DNA of 64,000 bases from Nocardioides guangzhouensis (GCF_004519545.1 NZ_SDKM01000003.1:165868-229867); one strand, 5' to 3'. Counted from the stretch's first letter, positions 1 through 8,684 are shown. Numbers and translations: made by a program. Notes: generated from the letters alone by a model not told the origin.

Positions 1-31
1 TGACCGGCCGTACCGTGCGTCAGGAGGGACC

Positions 32-304
32 ATGTGCGTGACCCAGCAGCTCGACCGTGAGTCCGTCCTCGCCGTCACCCGGCTCGAGCTCCTGGTGGCC
101 GCGCCCGACGTCGCCGAGGACGTCCCGACCGACGTCCCGCTGGCCCGGGCCGCGGACAGCGGCGCCCTGCACTCGCTGTTCGACCGTCTGGAGTACCGCT
201 ACGCGATCTCCGTCCCCGCCGACGTACGGCGCTCCCTGCGCACCCTCGACGACATCGCGGCGTACGTCGTGGCGCGGGCGCACGCGGTCTGGGGCGGTCG
301 CTGA
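32..304 (+). CDS. Acyl-carrier-protein-like small protein
   Basis: A 90-residue protein with a strong Shine-Dalgarno (AGGAGGG) just before its ATG. Its second half aligns by eye with acyl carrier proteins: Asp42-Ser43, then Leu49 and Leu53-Glu54 fall at the same spacing as the DSL...LE motif of AcpP, followed by a hydrophobic helix (LDDIAAYVV) like helix IV. Ser43 would be the 4'-phosphopantetheine site. Oddly the motif is DSG rather than DSL. The TGA at bases 1-3 may end an upstream gene, so it could be the last gene of an operon cut by the window edge; no synthase or ligase partner is visible. It could instead be a carrier-fold protein that is not modified. The ACP assignment is inference from motif spacing. 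Confidence 0.6.
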   Translation: MCVTQQLDRESVLAVTRLELLVAAPDVAEDVPTDVPLARAADSGALHSLFDRLEYRYAISVPADVRRSLRTLDDIAAYVVARAHAVWGGR

Positions 305-316
305 CCCGCGCCCGGC

Positions 317-2455
317 TCAGCCGGCGGTCGTGGCCGGGTCGCTCCCGGGGTCGGGCAGCCACAACCGCACCGCGGTGCCCTCGCCCGGTGCGCTGGTGAT
401 GGTGAGCCGGCCGCCGGCGACGGTGGCCCGGTCCCGCATGCCTCCGAGCCCGAGGTGGCCCGGCACCTCGCGGAGCTGCTCGGGCCCGGCGCCGCGGCCG
501 TCGTCGACGACCGCCACCTCGACGCCGCCGTCGACCGCGGCCAGCTCGATCCGGACCAGCGACGGGTCGGCGTGCTTGCGCGCGTTGACCATCGCCTCCT
601 TGGCGATGCGGTAGGCGGTCACCCGCAGCGCCTCGGGCAGGTCGACGTCGCGGTCCCCGGTCAGCTGCCACGGGACGGCGTCCTCGAAGACGTACGTCGC
701 GGCCTGCTCGAGCGCAACCGGCAGCGGGTCGCGCCGGGCGGGGGAGTCGAGGTCGAAGAGCAGGTGCCGCAGCCGGGAGGTCGCGGTCTCCAGGGTCAGC
801 TGGCTGGCCTCCAGGCCGGGCAGCAGCCGCGGATCGCTGTCCTGCACCTGACGGCGCAGCATGCCGAGCCGGAGCTCGAGCGCGGCCAGCGCCTGCACGG
901 AGTCGTCGTGCACGTCCGCGGCGATCCGGGCCCGTTCGTCCTCCTGGGCCTGGATCAGGCGGTCGAGCAGCTCCTGCCGCTGGTCGGCGAGGTCGCGCAA
1001 GCCCTGCTCGGCGGACTTCCGGTCGGTGATGTCGCGCTGCACGGTGGCCAGCGACATCGGCTCCCCGGTCACCGGGTGCAGCATGAGGAAGCTGTTGATC
1101 GCGACCGGGACCGGCGGGCCGCCGCCCATGTCGCGCAGCGTCGACTCGCCCTCCCAGTGTCCCTGCGCCACCACCGCCGGCTGCTCGACCGCGAGCGAGG
1201 CCTGCAGGCCCTCCTCGGTGAGGTAGTCGGCGATCGTCGTACGCGTCACGTCGGCGTCCGGCGCGAGTCCGACCAGCTTCCGTCCTGCGGGGTTGACGTA
1301 GGCCACGGTGCCGTCCACGCCGGCGATCGCGATGAAGTCGCTGGAGGCCTCGACCAGCGACTGGAACCGGAGCAGCTCGTCGTTCTTGAGCCGCAGCTCG
1401 CGGTCGGCGACGTCGCGCTCGGCGAGCACGGTGGTCACACCTCGGGCGATGACCAGCAGGACGCCGAGCGCCGGCAGGGTGAGCGCGAGCTGGCGCTGGT
1501 CCTGGTCCGTGGCGTAGAGGATCGTGACCACGCAGACGACCGCGCACACGACCGGGACCAGGATCCCGCGCGGGCCGATCCACAGCCCGCCACGGGTCGG
1601 CTCGTCCGCCTCCGCACGCTGCGCGTGAGCGTGCCGGTGCCGGGGCAGCACCCAGCCGGCGAAGGCGATGACGACCGTCGACACCATGTTCAGCCCGGAC
1701 AGCATCGTGGCCGGCTCGAACGTGCCGGCGGTGATCTGGACCAGGAACACCGCGTCGATCACCGTGAAGCCGACCACGCCGAGCAGCAGCAGCCAGACGG
1801 AGGCCGCGAGCCGAGCCCGGGCCATCGTCACCACGCCGAACGCCAGGCCCAGCAGGGCGACGTCCATCAGCGGGTAGGCCAGGTTGACGGTCACCGCGGC
1901 CGAGGAGGTGCCCGGTCCCGCCCGGTCCACCACCGTGTCGTGCAGGAACATCGCGGTCACCCCGGCGGCCGTGATCGTCATGGTCAACGCGTCGAGCGCG
2001 AGCAGCGCACCGCGGTGGCGGGAGCTGGCCCGGGCGAGGACCACGAGCGCCGCGATCATCACCAGCGAGCTGGCGGTCCAGAACGCGTCGGACAGCGACG
2101 GGTACGGCTGGGGCACCTGGGTGCGCACCACGAAGAAGTAGTAGATGAACCCGACCGCTCGCAGCGCCAGCGCCACCGCGACCAGGCTCCACAGCAGCCG
2201 GTCGACCCGGCTCAGTGCCGGGCGGAGGCCGGCGACCACCGCGGTCAGGGCGTACGTCGCCCCCTGGAACCAGCCGTCGAGGACCGGCACGAAGCCGGAG
2301 TTGGACCGGACGCCCGGGATCGTGGACACGACGTACACCAGGGCGGCGGCGACCAGCGCGAGCATCGCGACCCGGACCGACCAGCGGACGGCCTCCGGGC
2401 GGCCCGCGAGCGGGTCGGCCTCGGAGGACTGGGCGGTGGGTGAGCTCTGCAGCAT
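317..2455 (-). CDS. Membrane PAS sensor histidine kinase (NarL/DesK type)
   Basis: About 712 residues. The N-terminal 300 residues hold roughly eight hydrophobic helices, followed by a PAS domain (SLVEASSDFIAIAGVDG) and a HisKA_3 dimerisation segment whose phospho-acceptor His lies in ADVHDDSVQ (about residue 510). A C-terminal HATPase has the N box NARKHAD and the G box DDGRGAG. It autophosphorylates and would pass phosphate to a LuxR-type response regulator, but none is adjacent, so it looks orphan. An upstream in-frame ATG at 2506 would add 17 residues. I prefer 2455 because a small hairpin (2474-2494) lies between the two and looks like leader sequence. The signal sensed is unknown. Confidence 0.85.
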   Translation of the reverse strand: MLQSSPTAQSSEADPLAGRPEAVRWSVRVAMLALVAAALVYVVSTIPGVRSNSGFVPVLDGWFQGATYALTAVVAGLRPALSRVDRLLWSLVAVALALRAVGFIYYFFVVRTQVPQPYPSLSDAFWTASSLVMIAALVVLARASSRHRGALLALDALTMTITAAGVTAMFLHDTVVDRAGPGTSSAAVTVNLAYPLMDVALLGLAFGVVTMARARLAASVWLLLLGVVGFTVIDAVFLVQITAGTFEPATMLSGLNMVSTVVIAFAGWVLPRHRHAHAQRAEADEPTRGGLWIGPRGILVPVVCAVVCVVTILYATDQDQRQLALTLPALGVLLVIARGVTTVLAERDVADRELRLKNDELLRFQSLVEASSDFIAIAGVDGTVAYVNPAGRKLVGLAPDADVTRTTIADYLTEEGLQASLAVEQPAVVAQGHWEGESTLRDMGGGPPVPVAINSFLMLHPVTGEPMSLATVQRDITDRKSAEQGLRDLADQRQELLDRLIQAQEDERARIAADVHDDSVQALAALELRLGMLRRQVQDSDPRLLPGLEASQLTLETATSRLRHLLFDLDSPARRDPLPVALEQAATYVFEDAVPWQLTGDRDVDLPEALRVTAYRIAKEAMVNARKHADPSLVRIELAAVDGGVEVAVVDDGRGAGPEQLREVPGHLGLGGMRDRATVAGGRLTITSAPGEGTAVRLWLPDPGSDPATTAG

Positions 2456-2567
2456 CGGGTCCCCGGGATCCGACGGGGCTGCCGGAAAGCCCCGTTCCCG
2501 CGCCATGCTAGGCGTTGAGCTGGCGCCGCGCGGCCGAACCGCGGCTCAGCCGGACTAGTCTGCCGGG

Positions 2568-3542
2568 GTGCTCGTCCACCTGCGCCTGACGGTGCCCACC
2601 CGCCTGTCCGGCCCGGTCCGGGAGCTCCTCCTCGACCACGACCACGTGACCAACGTGGTCGTCCTCGAGGGCGCGTCGCTCGACCCGGAGGGTGACCTGC
2701 TCGAGTGCGACGTCGCCCGCGAGACCGCCAGCGAGCTGCTGCGGGCGCTCGACGGCCTCGGCCTGCCCGACGTCGGCGGGATCGTGCTGACCACCCCCAC
2801 CGGTACGCCGTTCGCGGCGGCCCGGCGCCTGGAGCGGCTGGCCCCGGGCGACCCGGAGGACGCGGTGCTGTGGGAGAAGGTGGTCGCCGACGCGTACGCC
2901 GCGAGCCGGCCGACGATCACCTTCCACGTGTTCCTGGTGCTGGCCACGATGCTCGCCTCGGTCGCGGTGATCACGGACTCCTCGGTCCTGGTGGTCGGGG
3001 CGATGGTGGTCGGTCCGGAGTTCAGCACGGTCGCGGCCCTGTGCACCGGGATCGTGTTCGGCAAGGCCCGGCTGGCCGGCGCCAGCCTGCGGCTGCTGGT
3101 GCTCAGCTTCACGTTCGCGATCGCGGTGGTGACGCTGATGGCGCTGTTCCTGGTGCTGCTCGGCGTGATCACCGAGGAGATGGTGACCCGGGCACGGCCG
3201 CAGACCGGGTTCATCTGGCACCCGGACATCTGGTCGCTCATCGTGGCCCTGATCGCGGGCGCCGCCGGCGTGCTGGCGCTGTCGACGGAGAAGGCGAACG
3301 CCATGGTGGGCGTGTTCATCTCCGTCACCACGGTCCCCGCGGCGGGCAACCTCGCGCTCGCGCTCGCCGTCTGGGCGCCGTACGAGATCCGCGGCTCCGC
3401 GGCCCAGCTCGGGGTCAACGTGGCCGGGATGGTGGTGGCGGGCACGATCGTGCTCGCCCTGCAACGCCTGCTGTGGCACCGGGTGATGGCGCGCACCGCA
3501 CACCTGTTCGGGCTCGGTCGCGAGCCGTCGGCCCGCGGTTAG
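2568..3542 (+). CDS. DUF389 family membrane protein
   Basis: A 324-residue protein. Residues 1-105 form a soluble ACT-like/ferredoxin-fold half, and the rest has about six hydrophobic helices, including the motif SSVLVVGAMVVGPEF and a later glycine-rich helix (ISVTTVPAAGNLAL), matching the DUF389/TIGR00341 family of uncharacterised inner-membrane proteins. The GTG start at 2568 has no Shine-Dalgarno. A TAGTCT sequence at 2555-2560, only 7 bases upstream, looks like a -10 box, so the mRNA may be leaderless. The gene is divergent from the histidine kinase and its stop overlaps the stop of the convergent acetyltransferase. Function is not known for the family. Confidence 0.85.
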   Translation: MLVHLRLTVPTRLSGPVRELLLDHDHVTNVVVLEGASLDPEGDLLECDVARETASELLRALDGLGLPDVGGIVLTTPTGTPFAAARRLERLAPGDPEDAVLWEKVVADAYAASRPTITFHVFLVLATMLASVAVITDSSVLVVGAMVVGPEFSTVAALCTGIVFGKARLAGASLRLLVLSFTFAIAVVTLMALFLVLLGVITEEMVTRARPQTGFIWHPDIWSLIVALIAGAAGVLALSTEKANAMVGVFISVTTVPAAGNLALALAVWAPYEIRGSAAQLGVNVAGMVVAGTIVLALQRLLWHRVMARTAHLFGLGREPSARG

Positions 3543-4501
3543 GGCCCGGCGACCCGCACCGTCGCCGGCCGCAGGTAGCGGCCGGTGTGGTGCCGGGCGA
3601 ACCCGAGCCGTCCGTAGAGCGCCGCCGCCGGCTCGTTGTCGGTCTCGACGTGCAGCCAGGCCGTGGTCGCGCCGCGCTCGGCGCCCCAGTCCAGCAGCGC
3701 CGCCAGCGCCGCCGTGCCGAGGCCGCGGCGACGGTGCTCCGGCACCACCTCGAGGCCGTGGACGCCCAGCCAGTCGCGCTGGTACGTCGCCTCGCCGCGT
3801 GCCACCACCACCTCGCCCTCGACCAGCTCGACCACCACCTGCCCGAGCCCCTTCTCGTGGTAGCGCGCGACGGTGGCGGGACGGCCCCCCGCGTTGCAGC
3901 TGCGGAGGGCGCGGGCCAGGGAGGCCAGCAGGAAGTGAGCGTCGCCGTTGCCGAGGGGTTCCCACCCGGCGGCACGGAACGCGTCCTCGACGTCGGAGCC
4001 GAGCTCGACCTGGGCCAGCACCGGCCGGTCCCGCTCGGCGTAGAAGGACCGGATCCGGTGCTCGGCGTCGGCGAACGGGAGACCGGGGTCGCCCATCGCC
4101 AGGCAGGAGTTGGCCCGGCGCCGCAGCCGCCCGACCGGGGCCGGGTCCGAGCGGAGCGTCCACCCGCCGAGCGGCTCGGTCACCAGGTGCGGCCAGAGCG
4201 CGGCCACGTGGGACTCGGCCTCGGCTGCCGAGACCCGGTGCCGCACCGACGGGCGCGGGGGCACCGGCTTGCCGGAGACGATGTCGGCGAGCGCGATCTC
4301 GACCGGGTCGCCCGACTCCGGCACGACGACGCAGCGGCCTCCACCCCACGCCGTACAGGTGCCCAGGACGTCGGTCATCGCGGGCCCGCCGCTCGGTCCG
4401 GTCTCACCGCGGAGCAGCCGGCGTACGACGACGCGGCGGCCGACCACGTGCGGCCCGAGCAGGTGATTGCCCACCTGCCGGGAGTCCCTGCCCGAATCCA
4501 T
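3539..4501 (-). CDS. GNAT N-acetyltransferase with N-terminal SH3-like domain (Rv0428c type)
   Basis: A 320-residue protein. The first 75 residues (GRRVVVRRLL ... TDVLGTCTAWGGG ... IVSGKPVPP) look like the SH3-like barrel found before the acetyltransferase domain in Rv0428c relatives. The C-terminal 120 residues carry the GNAT acetyl-CoA loop VVPEHRRRGLGTAAL and the motif B region ALYGRLGFARHHTGRYL. I start it at the ATG ending at 4501 because that retains the whole SH3-like segment and stops before fdxA, which is divergent 57 bases away. The ATG at 4378 would delete the barrel. Substrate unknown; protein or small-molecule acetylation is possible. The family match is from motif recall. Confidence 0.8.
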   Translation of the reverse strand: MDSGRDSRQVGNHLLGPHVVGRRVVVRRLLRGETGPSGGPAMTDVLGTCTAWGGGRCVVVPESGDPVEIALADIVSGKPVPPRPSVRHRVSAAEAESHVAALWPHLVTEPLGGWTLRSDPAPVGRLRRRANSCLAMGDPGLPFADAEHRIRSFYAERDRPVLAQVELGSDVEDAFRAAGWEPLGNGDAHFLLASLARALRSCNAGGRPATVARYHEKGLGQVVVELVEGEVVVARGEATYQRDWLGVHGLEVVPEHRRRGLGTAALAALLDWGAERGATTAWLHVETDNEPAAALYGRLGFARHHTGRYLRPATVRVAGP

Positions 4502-4558
4502 GGCGGGGATACTAGGCTGGCCGGTGTTCCGGCATTGCTTCAGTCCTAGGAGGATCTG

Positions 4559-4885
4559 GTGACCTACGTCATCGCCCAGCCGTGTGTCGACCTCAAGGAC
4601 CGCGCGTGCGTCGACGAGTGTCCGGTCGACTGCATCTACGAGGGCAAGCGGATGCTCTACATCCACCCCGACGAGTGCGTGGACTGCGGTGCCTGCGAGC
4701 CGGTCTGCCCGGTGGAGGCGATCTTCTACGAGGACGACACGCCGGAGCAGTGGAAGGACTACTACAAGGCGAACGTCGAGTTCTTCGACGACCTCGGCTC
4801 GCCCGGTGGTGCCGCCAAGATGGGGGTCATCGAGAAGGACCACCCGCTGATCGAGGCGCTGCCCCCGCAGGAGCAGGACCACTGA
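4559..4885 (+). CDS. fdxA: 7Fe ferredoxin FdxA
   Basis: A 108-residue ferredoxin, the usual length for actinobacterial FdxA. The first cluster motif is Cys9-x7-Cys17-x3-Cys21-Pro, the hallmark of the 3Fe-4S site of seven-iron ferredoxins, with an extra Cys25. The second is Cys40-x2-Cys43-x2-Cys46-x3-Cys50-Pro for the 4Fe-4S cluster. The acidic C-terminal extension (EDDTPEQW ... DDLGSPGGA) is also typical. It transfers electrons in the cytoplasm; partners are not evident here. The start is GTG with a clear AGGAGG 6 bases upstream. It is followed after 8 bases by dapC, a neighbourhood I recall as common in actinobacteria (fdxA-dapC). Confidence 0.95.
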   Translation: MTYVIAQPCVDLKDRACVDECPVDCIYEGKRMLYIHPDECVDCGACEPVCPVEAIFYEDDTPEQWKDYYKANVEFFDDLGSPGGAAKMGVIEKDHPLIEALPPQEQDH

Positions 4886-4893
4886 CGGCTCCC

Positions 4894-4931
4894 GTGGTTG
4901 AGGAAGGCGCGCAGCGCCTGTCTCGAAACCC
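4894..4931 (+). repeat. Degenerate copy of the GGTTGAGGA...TCTCGAAACC dispersed repeat
   Basis: The sequence begins GTGGTTGAGGA and ends GTCTCGAAACC, the same ends as the copies near 63.5-64 kb, with a shorter AGCG-rich centre. It sits at the very start of dapC and contains the only plausible start codon for that gene. Confidence 0.75.
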
Positions 4932-6024
4932 GCGGGTCTCCTCCCGGCTGCCCGACTTCCCCTGGGACAAGCTCACCTCGTACGCCGCCACCGCGCGGTC
5001 GCACCCCGACGGGGTCGTCGACCTCTCGATCGGCACGCCCGTCGACCCGACCCCCCAGGTCGTGCAGCGGGCACTCGCGGACGCGGCCGACTCGCCCGGC
5101 TACCCGGTCACGATCGGCCGTCCGGAGACCCGGCAGGCGGCGCTGGACTGGATGGCGCGCCGGCTGGGCGTGACCGGGCTCGGCCTCGACGCGGTGCTGC
5201 CCGCTATCGGCTCGAAGGAGCTGATCGGGTCGCTGGCGCTGCACCTCGGCGTCGGACCCGGCGACCTGGTGGTCTACCCGGAGCTCGCGTACCCGACCTA
5301 CGAGGTCGGTGCCGCGCTGGCCGGGGCCCGGGCCGTCGCCACCGACGCCCTGACCCGGCTCGGTCCCGAGACGCCGGCCCTGGTCTGGGTGAACAGCCCG
5401 TCCAACCCGTCCGGCCGGGTGCTGCCGCCGGAGCACCTGAAGAAGATGGTCGACTGGTGCCGCGAGCGCGGCGCGATCCTGGTCTCCGACGAGTGCTACG
5501 TCGAGTGCACCTGGGAGGGGCGGCCGTTCTCCGTGCTGCACCCCTCGGTCAGCGGCGGCTCGTCCGAGGGCATCCTCGCCGTGCACTCGCTGTCCAAGCG
5601 CTCCAACCTCGCAGGCTACCGCTGCGCGTTCGTGGCCGGTGACCCGGCGTTGGTCGGCGAGCTGCTCGCCGTACGCAAGAACCTCGGGCTGATGATGCCC
5701 GGCCCGCAGCAGGTCGCGATGGCCGCCGCACTCGCCGACGACGCGCACGCCGCCGACCAGCACGCGCGGTACGCCGCCCGCCGGGCCAAGCTCAAGGAGG
5801 CGCTGCTCGGCGCCGGCTTCACCATCGACCACTCCGAGGCCTCGCTCTACCTCTGGGCCTCCCGCGGCGAGGACTGCTGGGCCACGGTCGCCACCCTCGC
5901 CGAGCAGGGCATCCTGGTCGCCCCCGGCGCCTTCTACGGCCGCGCCGGCGCCCAGCACGTCCGGGTCGCGTTCACCGCCACCGACGAGCGGGTCGACGCC
6001 GCCGTCGCCCGCCTCTCCGCCTAA
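4894..6024 (+). CDS. dapC: Succinyldiaminopimelate transaminase DapC
   Basis: A class I PLP aminotransferase of about 376 residues that makes N-succinyl-LL-2,6-diaminopimelate in the succinylase branch of lysine and diaminopimelate synthesis. Visible motifs: substrate loop SIGTPVDPTP, the PLP aspartate region VWVNSPSNPSGR, DECYVE, and the PLP lysine in HSLSKRSNLAGYR. dapD (7.1-8.1 kb) and dapE (13-14 kb) are close by, supporting DapC rather than a generic aminotransferase. The start is odd: relatives, as I recall them, begin near SRLPDFPWD, but no ATG, GTG or TTG exists there. The first in-frame start is GTG 4894, inside a dispersed repeat, giving a repeat-encoded leader of about 13 residues (VVEEGAQRLSRNP). 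The enzyme assignment is firm; the N-terminus is inferred. Confidence 0.9.
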   Translation: MVEEGAQRLSRNPRVSSRLPDFPWDKLTSYAATARSHPDGVVDLSIGTPVDPTPQVVQRALADAADSPGYPVTIGRPETRQAALDWMARRLGVTGLGLDAVLPAIGSKELIGSLALHLGVGPGDLVVYPELAYPTYEVGAALAGARAVATDALTRLGPETPALVWVNSPSNPSGRVLPPEHLKKMVDWCRERGAILVSDECYVECTWEGRPFSVLHPSVSGGSSEGILAVHSLSKRSNLAGYRCAFVAGDPALVGELLAVRKNLGLMMPGPQQVAMAAALADDAHAADQHARYAARRAKLKEALLGAGFTIDHSEASLYLWASRGEDCWATVATLAEQGILVAPGAFYGRAGAQHVRVAFTATDERVDAAVARLSA

Positions 6025-6040
6025 CTCACAGCAGCCCCAG

Positions 6041-6126
6041 GATTCCCCGGCCGTCCGGGGAATTGATGCCCAGTCAGGGAATGCTTTCCCTGACAGGACA
6101 GGATTTCCCCGGGCGCCCGGTGAATC
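6041..6126. repeat. 86-bp triple-hairpin repeat, copy A
   Basis: Three consecutive palindromes: stem 6042-6050/6055-6063 (perfect 9 bp), stem 6073-6081/6086-6094 (perfect 9 bp, loop TGCT), and an imperfect third stem 6102-6126. The outer ends are GATTCCCCGG and CCGGTGAATC. It lies between convergent dapC and the 6149-7144 gene. A second copy of identical length lies at 23923-24008. Reverse-complemented, copy A matches copy B at about 69 of 86 positions in my hand alignment. Confidence 0.85.
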
Positions 6127-6148
6127 TTGTGACAGGAGAGACGGACGA

Positions 6149-7144
6149 TCAGTCGACCACGTCGACGTGCACGTGGTCGCGATGCTCGAGGACCTTGCGT
6201 ACGGCGGGGGGGCGGCCACGCGTGTCCGGGTCGTAGGCGCGCCAGCCCTGCTCGGAGCGGCGGCCGGCGGACCAGATCCTGTTGTCGAAGATGACGTGGT
6301 CGACGCCGAGCCGGCCGGCCTGCGCCACCAGGTAGTACGCCATCGCCCACCCCTGACGCTTGTTCGCGCGGTTGATCGGGCGCACGAACACGTCGATGGC
6401 CCGGCCCTCGTAGTGCGTCGACCCCGGCATGTGGCCCTCGCGCACTCCGCCCGGGGCGAAGCCGCCCAGCGAGAGGTCGCCGAAGACCCCCTCGAGCTCG
6501 CGCCGTACGACGGCGGCGCGGCCGGTGAGGCCGCCCTTGTCCAGGGTGTCGGGCTCCTCCTCGAGGGAGTGCCGCACCACGCACGTGAACCGGCCGCCCG
6601 GCGAGTTGCCGGTCAGCGCGGACGCCAGCACCCGGGCGTCGTCGGCGTGGTCCTCGTAGGCCTCGGGGAAGCCGGAGCGCTGCACCTCCTGCGCGGCCTC
6701 GGTGATCCGCATCGAGCGGTACCCCTCGATCCGTACCAGCGCGTCGTAGAAGGCGTTGATGGAGTAGACCGGGTCGAGGATCTGCTCACGAGTGCCCCAG
6801 CCCTGCGACGGGCGCTGCTGGAAGATGCCGATCGAGTCCCGGTCGCCGTGCTCGAGGTTGACGATCTTGGACTCCTGGTACGCCGTGGCCAGCGCGATGC
6901 TGGCGGCGCGCGCGGGCAGCCCCCGCTGCACGGCGATGGCGGAGATCAGCGCGGCGTTCTCGGCCTGCTCGGTGGTCAGGGTGACGGTGCGGCCCCCGAC
7001 CGTCGCGGTGCAGCCCTCGGGGTCGGGCAGCGGCCCCAGGCCCAGCTGCCAGACAAGGCCGGCGCCGGCGACCACCACCAGACCGGCCAGCACGAGGACC
7101 CACACGCCCCGGCGCCCCCTGCGGCGCGCCGTGGAGCGGGCCAC
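6149..7144 (-). CDS. Membrane-anchored cell-wall hydrolase (lysozyme-like plus M15-like domains)
   Basis: A 331-residue protein with an Arg-rich cytoplasmic tip, one membrane helix (residues 13-33) and two extracytoplasmic parts. Residues about 65-135 resemble a goose-lysozyme/transglycosylase fold, with a candidate catalytic Glu in ATAYQESKIVNLEHG and the flanking GIFQQRPSQGWG. Residues about 215-331 (GSTHYEGRAIDVFV ... DHVIFDNRIWS ... HRDHVHVDV) contain the paired His/Asp and HxH pattern of M15/VanY-like zinc peptidases. It starts (GTG) two bases after dapD ends, so the two are probably cotranscribed, which fits a peptidoglycan role. Which activities survive is not provable from sequence alone. 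Confidence 0.75.
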   Translation of the reverse strand: MARSTARRRGRRGVWVLVLAGLVVVAGAGLVWQLGLGPLPDPEGCTATVGGRTVTLTTEQAENAALISAIAVQRGLPARAASIALATAYQESKIVNLEHGDRDSIGIFQQRPSQGWGTREQILDPVYSINAFYDALVRIEGYRSMRITEAAQEVQRSGFPEAYEDHADDARVLASALTGNSPGGRFTCVVRHSLEEEPDTLDKGGLTGRAAVVRRELEGVFGDLSLGGFAPGGVREGHMPGSTHYEGRAIDVFVRPINRANKRQGWAMAYYLVAQAGRLGVDHVIFDNRIWSAGRRSEQGWRAYDPDTRGRPPAVRKVLEHRDHVHVDVVD

Positions 7145-7146
7145 CG

Positions 7147-8091
7147 TCAGTCGTTCGCGTGCAACGCGGCGTTGAGCGAGATGCCCTCACGCTGCCACGG
7201 CACGGCCTCGATCGCGCCGGACACGGAGTTGCGGCGGAACAGCACGTTGTCCGCGCCCGAGAGGTCGCGGGCCTTGACGACGCGCGGCTTGTTGTCCATG
7301 TCCTTGACCGTCACCTTGGTGCCTGCCGTGACGTAGCAGCCGGCCTCGACCACGCAGTCGTTGCCGAGCGAGATGCCGAGGCCGGCGTTGGCGCCGAGCA
7401 GGCAGCGCTCGCCGATCGAGATCGTCTCCTTGCCGCCGCCGGACAGGGTGCCCATGATCGAGGCGCCTCCACCCACGTCGGAGCCGTCGCCGACCACGAC
7501 GCCGGCCGAGATCCGGCCCTCGACCATCGAGGCGCCGAGGGTGCCGGCGTTGTAGTTGACGAAGCCTTCGTGCATCACGGTGGTGCCGGGGGCGAGGTGG
7601 GCGCCGAGGCGGACCCGGTCGGCGTCGGCGATGCGGACGCCGGTCGGCAGCACGTAGTCGACCATCCGCGGGAACTTGTCGACGCCGTACACCGTCACGT
7701 GCTGGCCGGCCGCCCGGAGCCGGGCGCGGGTCAGCTCGAAGCCGTCGACCGCGCAGGGGCCGGCGCTGGTCCACACGACGTTGGTCAGCAGCGCGAAGAC
7801 GCCCTCCAGCGAGATCGAGTGGGGGGTGACCAGCCGCGCGGAGAGCAGGTGCAGCCGCAGCCACACGTCCGCGGTCGAGTCCGGGGCCGCGTCGAGGTCG
7901 GAGATGTCGACCCGGACGACCTCACGGCGTACGCCGCGCAGCTCGTCGTCGCCGGCCAGCGCGTCCAGTCCCTCCGGGGCGGTGCCGTTCTGCGGCCCCT
8001 CGCCGAGCGCGGGCTCGGGGAACCACACGTCGAGGACGGTGTCGTTGGGCGCGATGGTGGCGAGGCCGAAGCCCCAGGCGGCGGAAGTCAC
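7147..8091 (-). CDS. dapD: Tetrahydrodipicolinate N-succinyltransferase DapD
   Basis: A 314-residue enzyme that succinylates tetrahydrodipicolinate using succinyl-CoA, the first step of the succinylase route to diaminopimelate. The N-terminal part is the actinobacterial type, and residues about 165-260 form a left-handed beta-helix of hexapeptide repeats ([37 protein letters not shown]). [20 protein letters not shown] matches the actinobacterial DapD signature region. It lies on the opposite strand to dapC, 1.1 kb away, and its stop is followed two bases later by the wall-hydrolase gene. Confidence 0.95.
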   Translation of the reverse strand: MTSAAWGFGLATIAPNDTVLDVWFPEPALGEGPQNGTAPEGLDALAGDDELRGVRREVVRVDISDLDAAPDSTADVWLRLHLLSARLVTPHSISLEGVFALLTNVVWTSAGPCAVDGFELTRARLRAAGQHVTVYGVDKFPRMVDYVLPTGVRIADADRVRLGAHLAPGTTVMHEGFVNYNAGTLGASMVEGRISAGVVVGDGSDVGGGASIMGTLSGGGKETISIGERCLLGANAGLGISLGNDCVVEAGCYVTAGTKVTVKDMDNKPRVVKARDLSGADNVLFRRNSVSGAIEAVPWQREGISLNAALHAND

Positions 8092-8159
8092 GCGCCAACC
8101 CTACGGAGTGGCCCCCGCAGAGTTCCAAACGGCGGGACGGCCCGGTGGCGAGGGACGGG

Positions 8160-8684
8160 TCACTGCCCGGTCCGACCGTCGATGCACTCCCGGAGCAGGT
8201 CGGCGTGGCCGGCGTGCCGGGCGTACTCCTCGACCAGGTGGACGGCGATGTCGCGGACCTCGGTGGGCTCGCCGTGCACGGGCACCTCCCGGCTCCAGTC
8301 GGCCTCCCCGGCCAGCCACGCATCGGCGTCGGCGACCTCGCGTCGCCACGACTCCCACGCCTCGGCGACGACCTCGGGGTCGGCGACGGCGCCGTCGAAG
8401 TCGAGGTCGGGCTGGTCCTCCGACCAGTACAGCCGGGGCGCGTCGAGGTTCTCCTGGAGGACCCGCCGGTTCCAGCTGTGCTCCACCTTTGCGAGGTGCC
8501 GGACCAGGCCGAGCAACGACATCGTCGACGGTGGCACCGACCGACGGGCGAGCTGCTCGGCGTCGAGCCCCTGGCACTTCATCTCGAACGTGAGGCGGTA
8601 GTTGCGCAGGTAGGTCAGGACGGTGTCCTGCTCGCCGTGGGTCGACCGGTAGTCGCGGGGGTCCGCCTGTTGGGTCTCGGTCAT
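8160..8684 (-). CDS. DinB/DUF664 family protein
   Basis: About 174 residues of mostly helical sequence with the DUF664 pattern: Leu-rich helix LGLVRHLAKVEHSWNRRVL, then WRREVADADAWL and a C-terminal AVHLVEEYARHAGHADLLRE. The three positions equivalent to the DinB metal triad appear as His in RHLAKVEH and EYARHAGH. DinB-fold enzymes include bacillithiol/mycothiol-dependent transferases, so a thiol-dependent role is possible but unproven. The start is ambiguous: ATG at 8684 chosen, with in-frame alternatives at 8693 and 8717. It is divergent from the ileS T-box leader. Confidence 0.8.
   Translation of the reverse strand: MTETQQADPRDYRSTHGEQDTVLTYLRNYRLTFEMKCQGLDAEQLARRSVPPSTMSLLGLVRHLAKVEHSWNRRVLQENLDAPRLYWSEDQPDLDFDGAVADPEVVAEAWESWRREVADADAWLAGEADWSREVPVHGEPTEVRDIAVHLVEEYARHAGHADLLRECIDGRTGQ

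Noticed and set aside
1..31. End of an upstream gene at the TGA in bases 1-3
   Set aside because: Only three bases are available, so the frame cannot be supported.
4762..6219. Minus-strand frame opposite dapC running through the 86-bp repeat
   Set aside because: Shadow of dapC; its N-terminus is translated repeat sequence.
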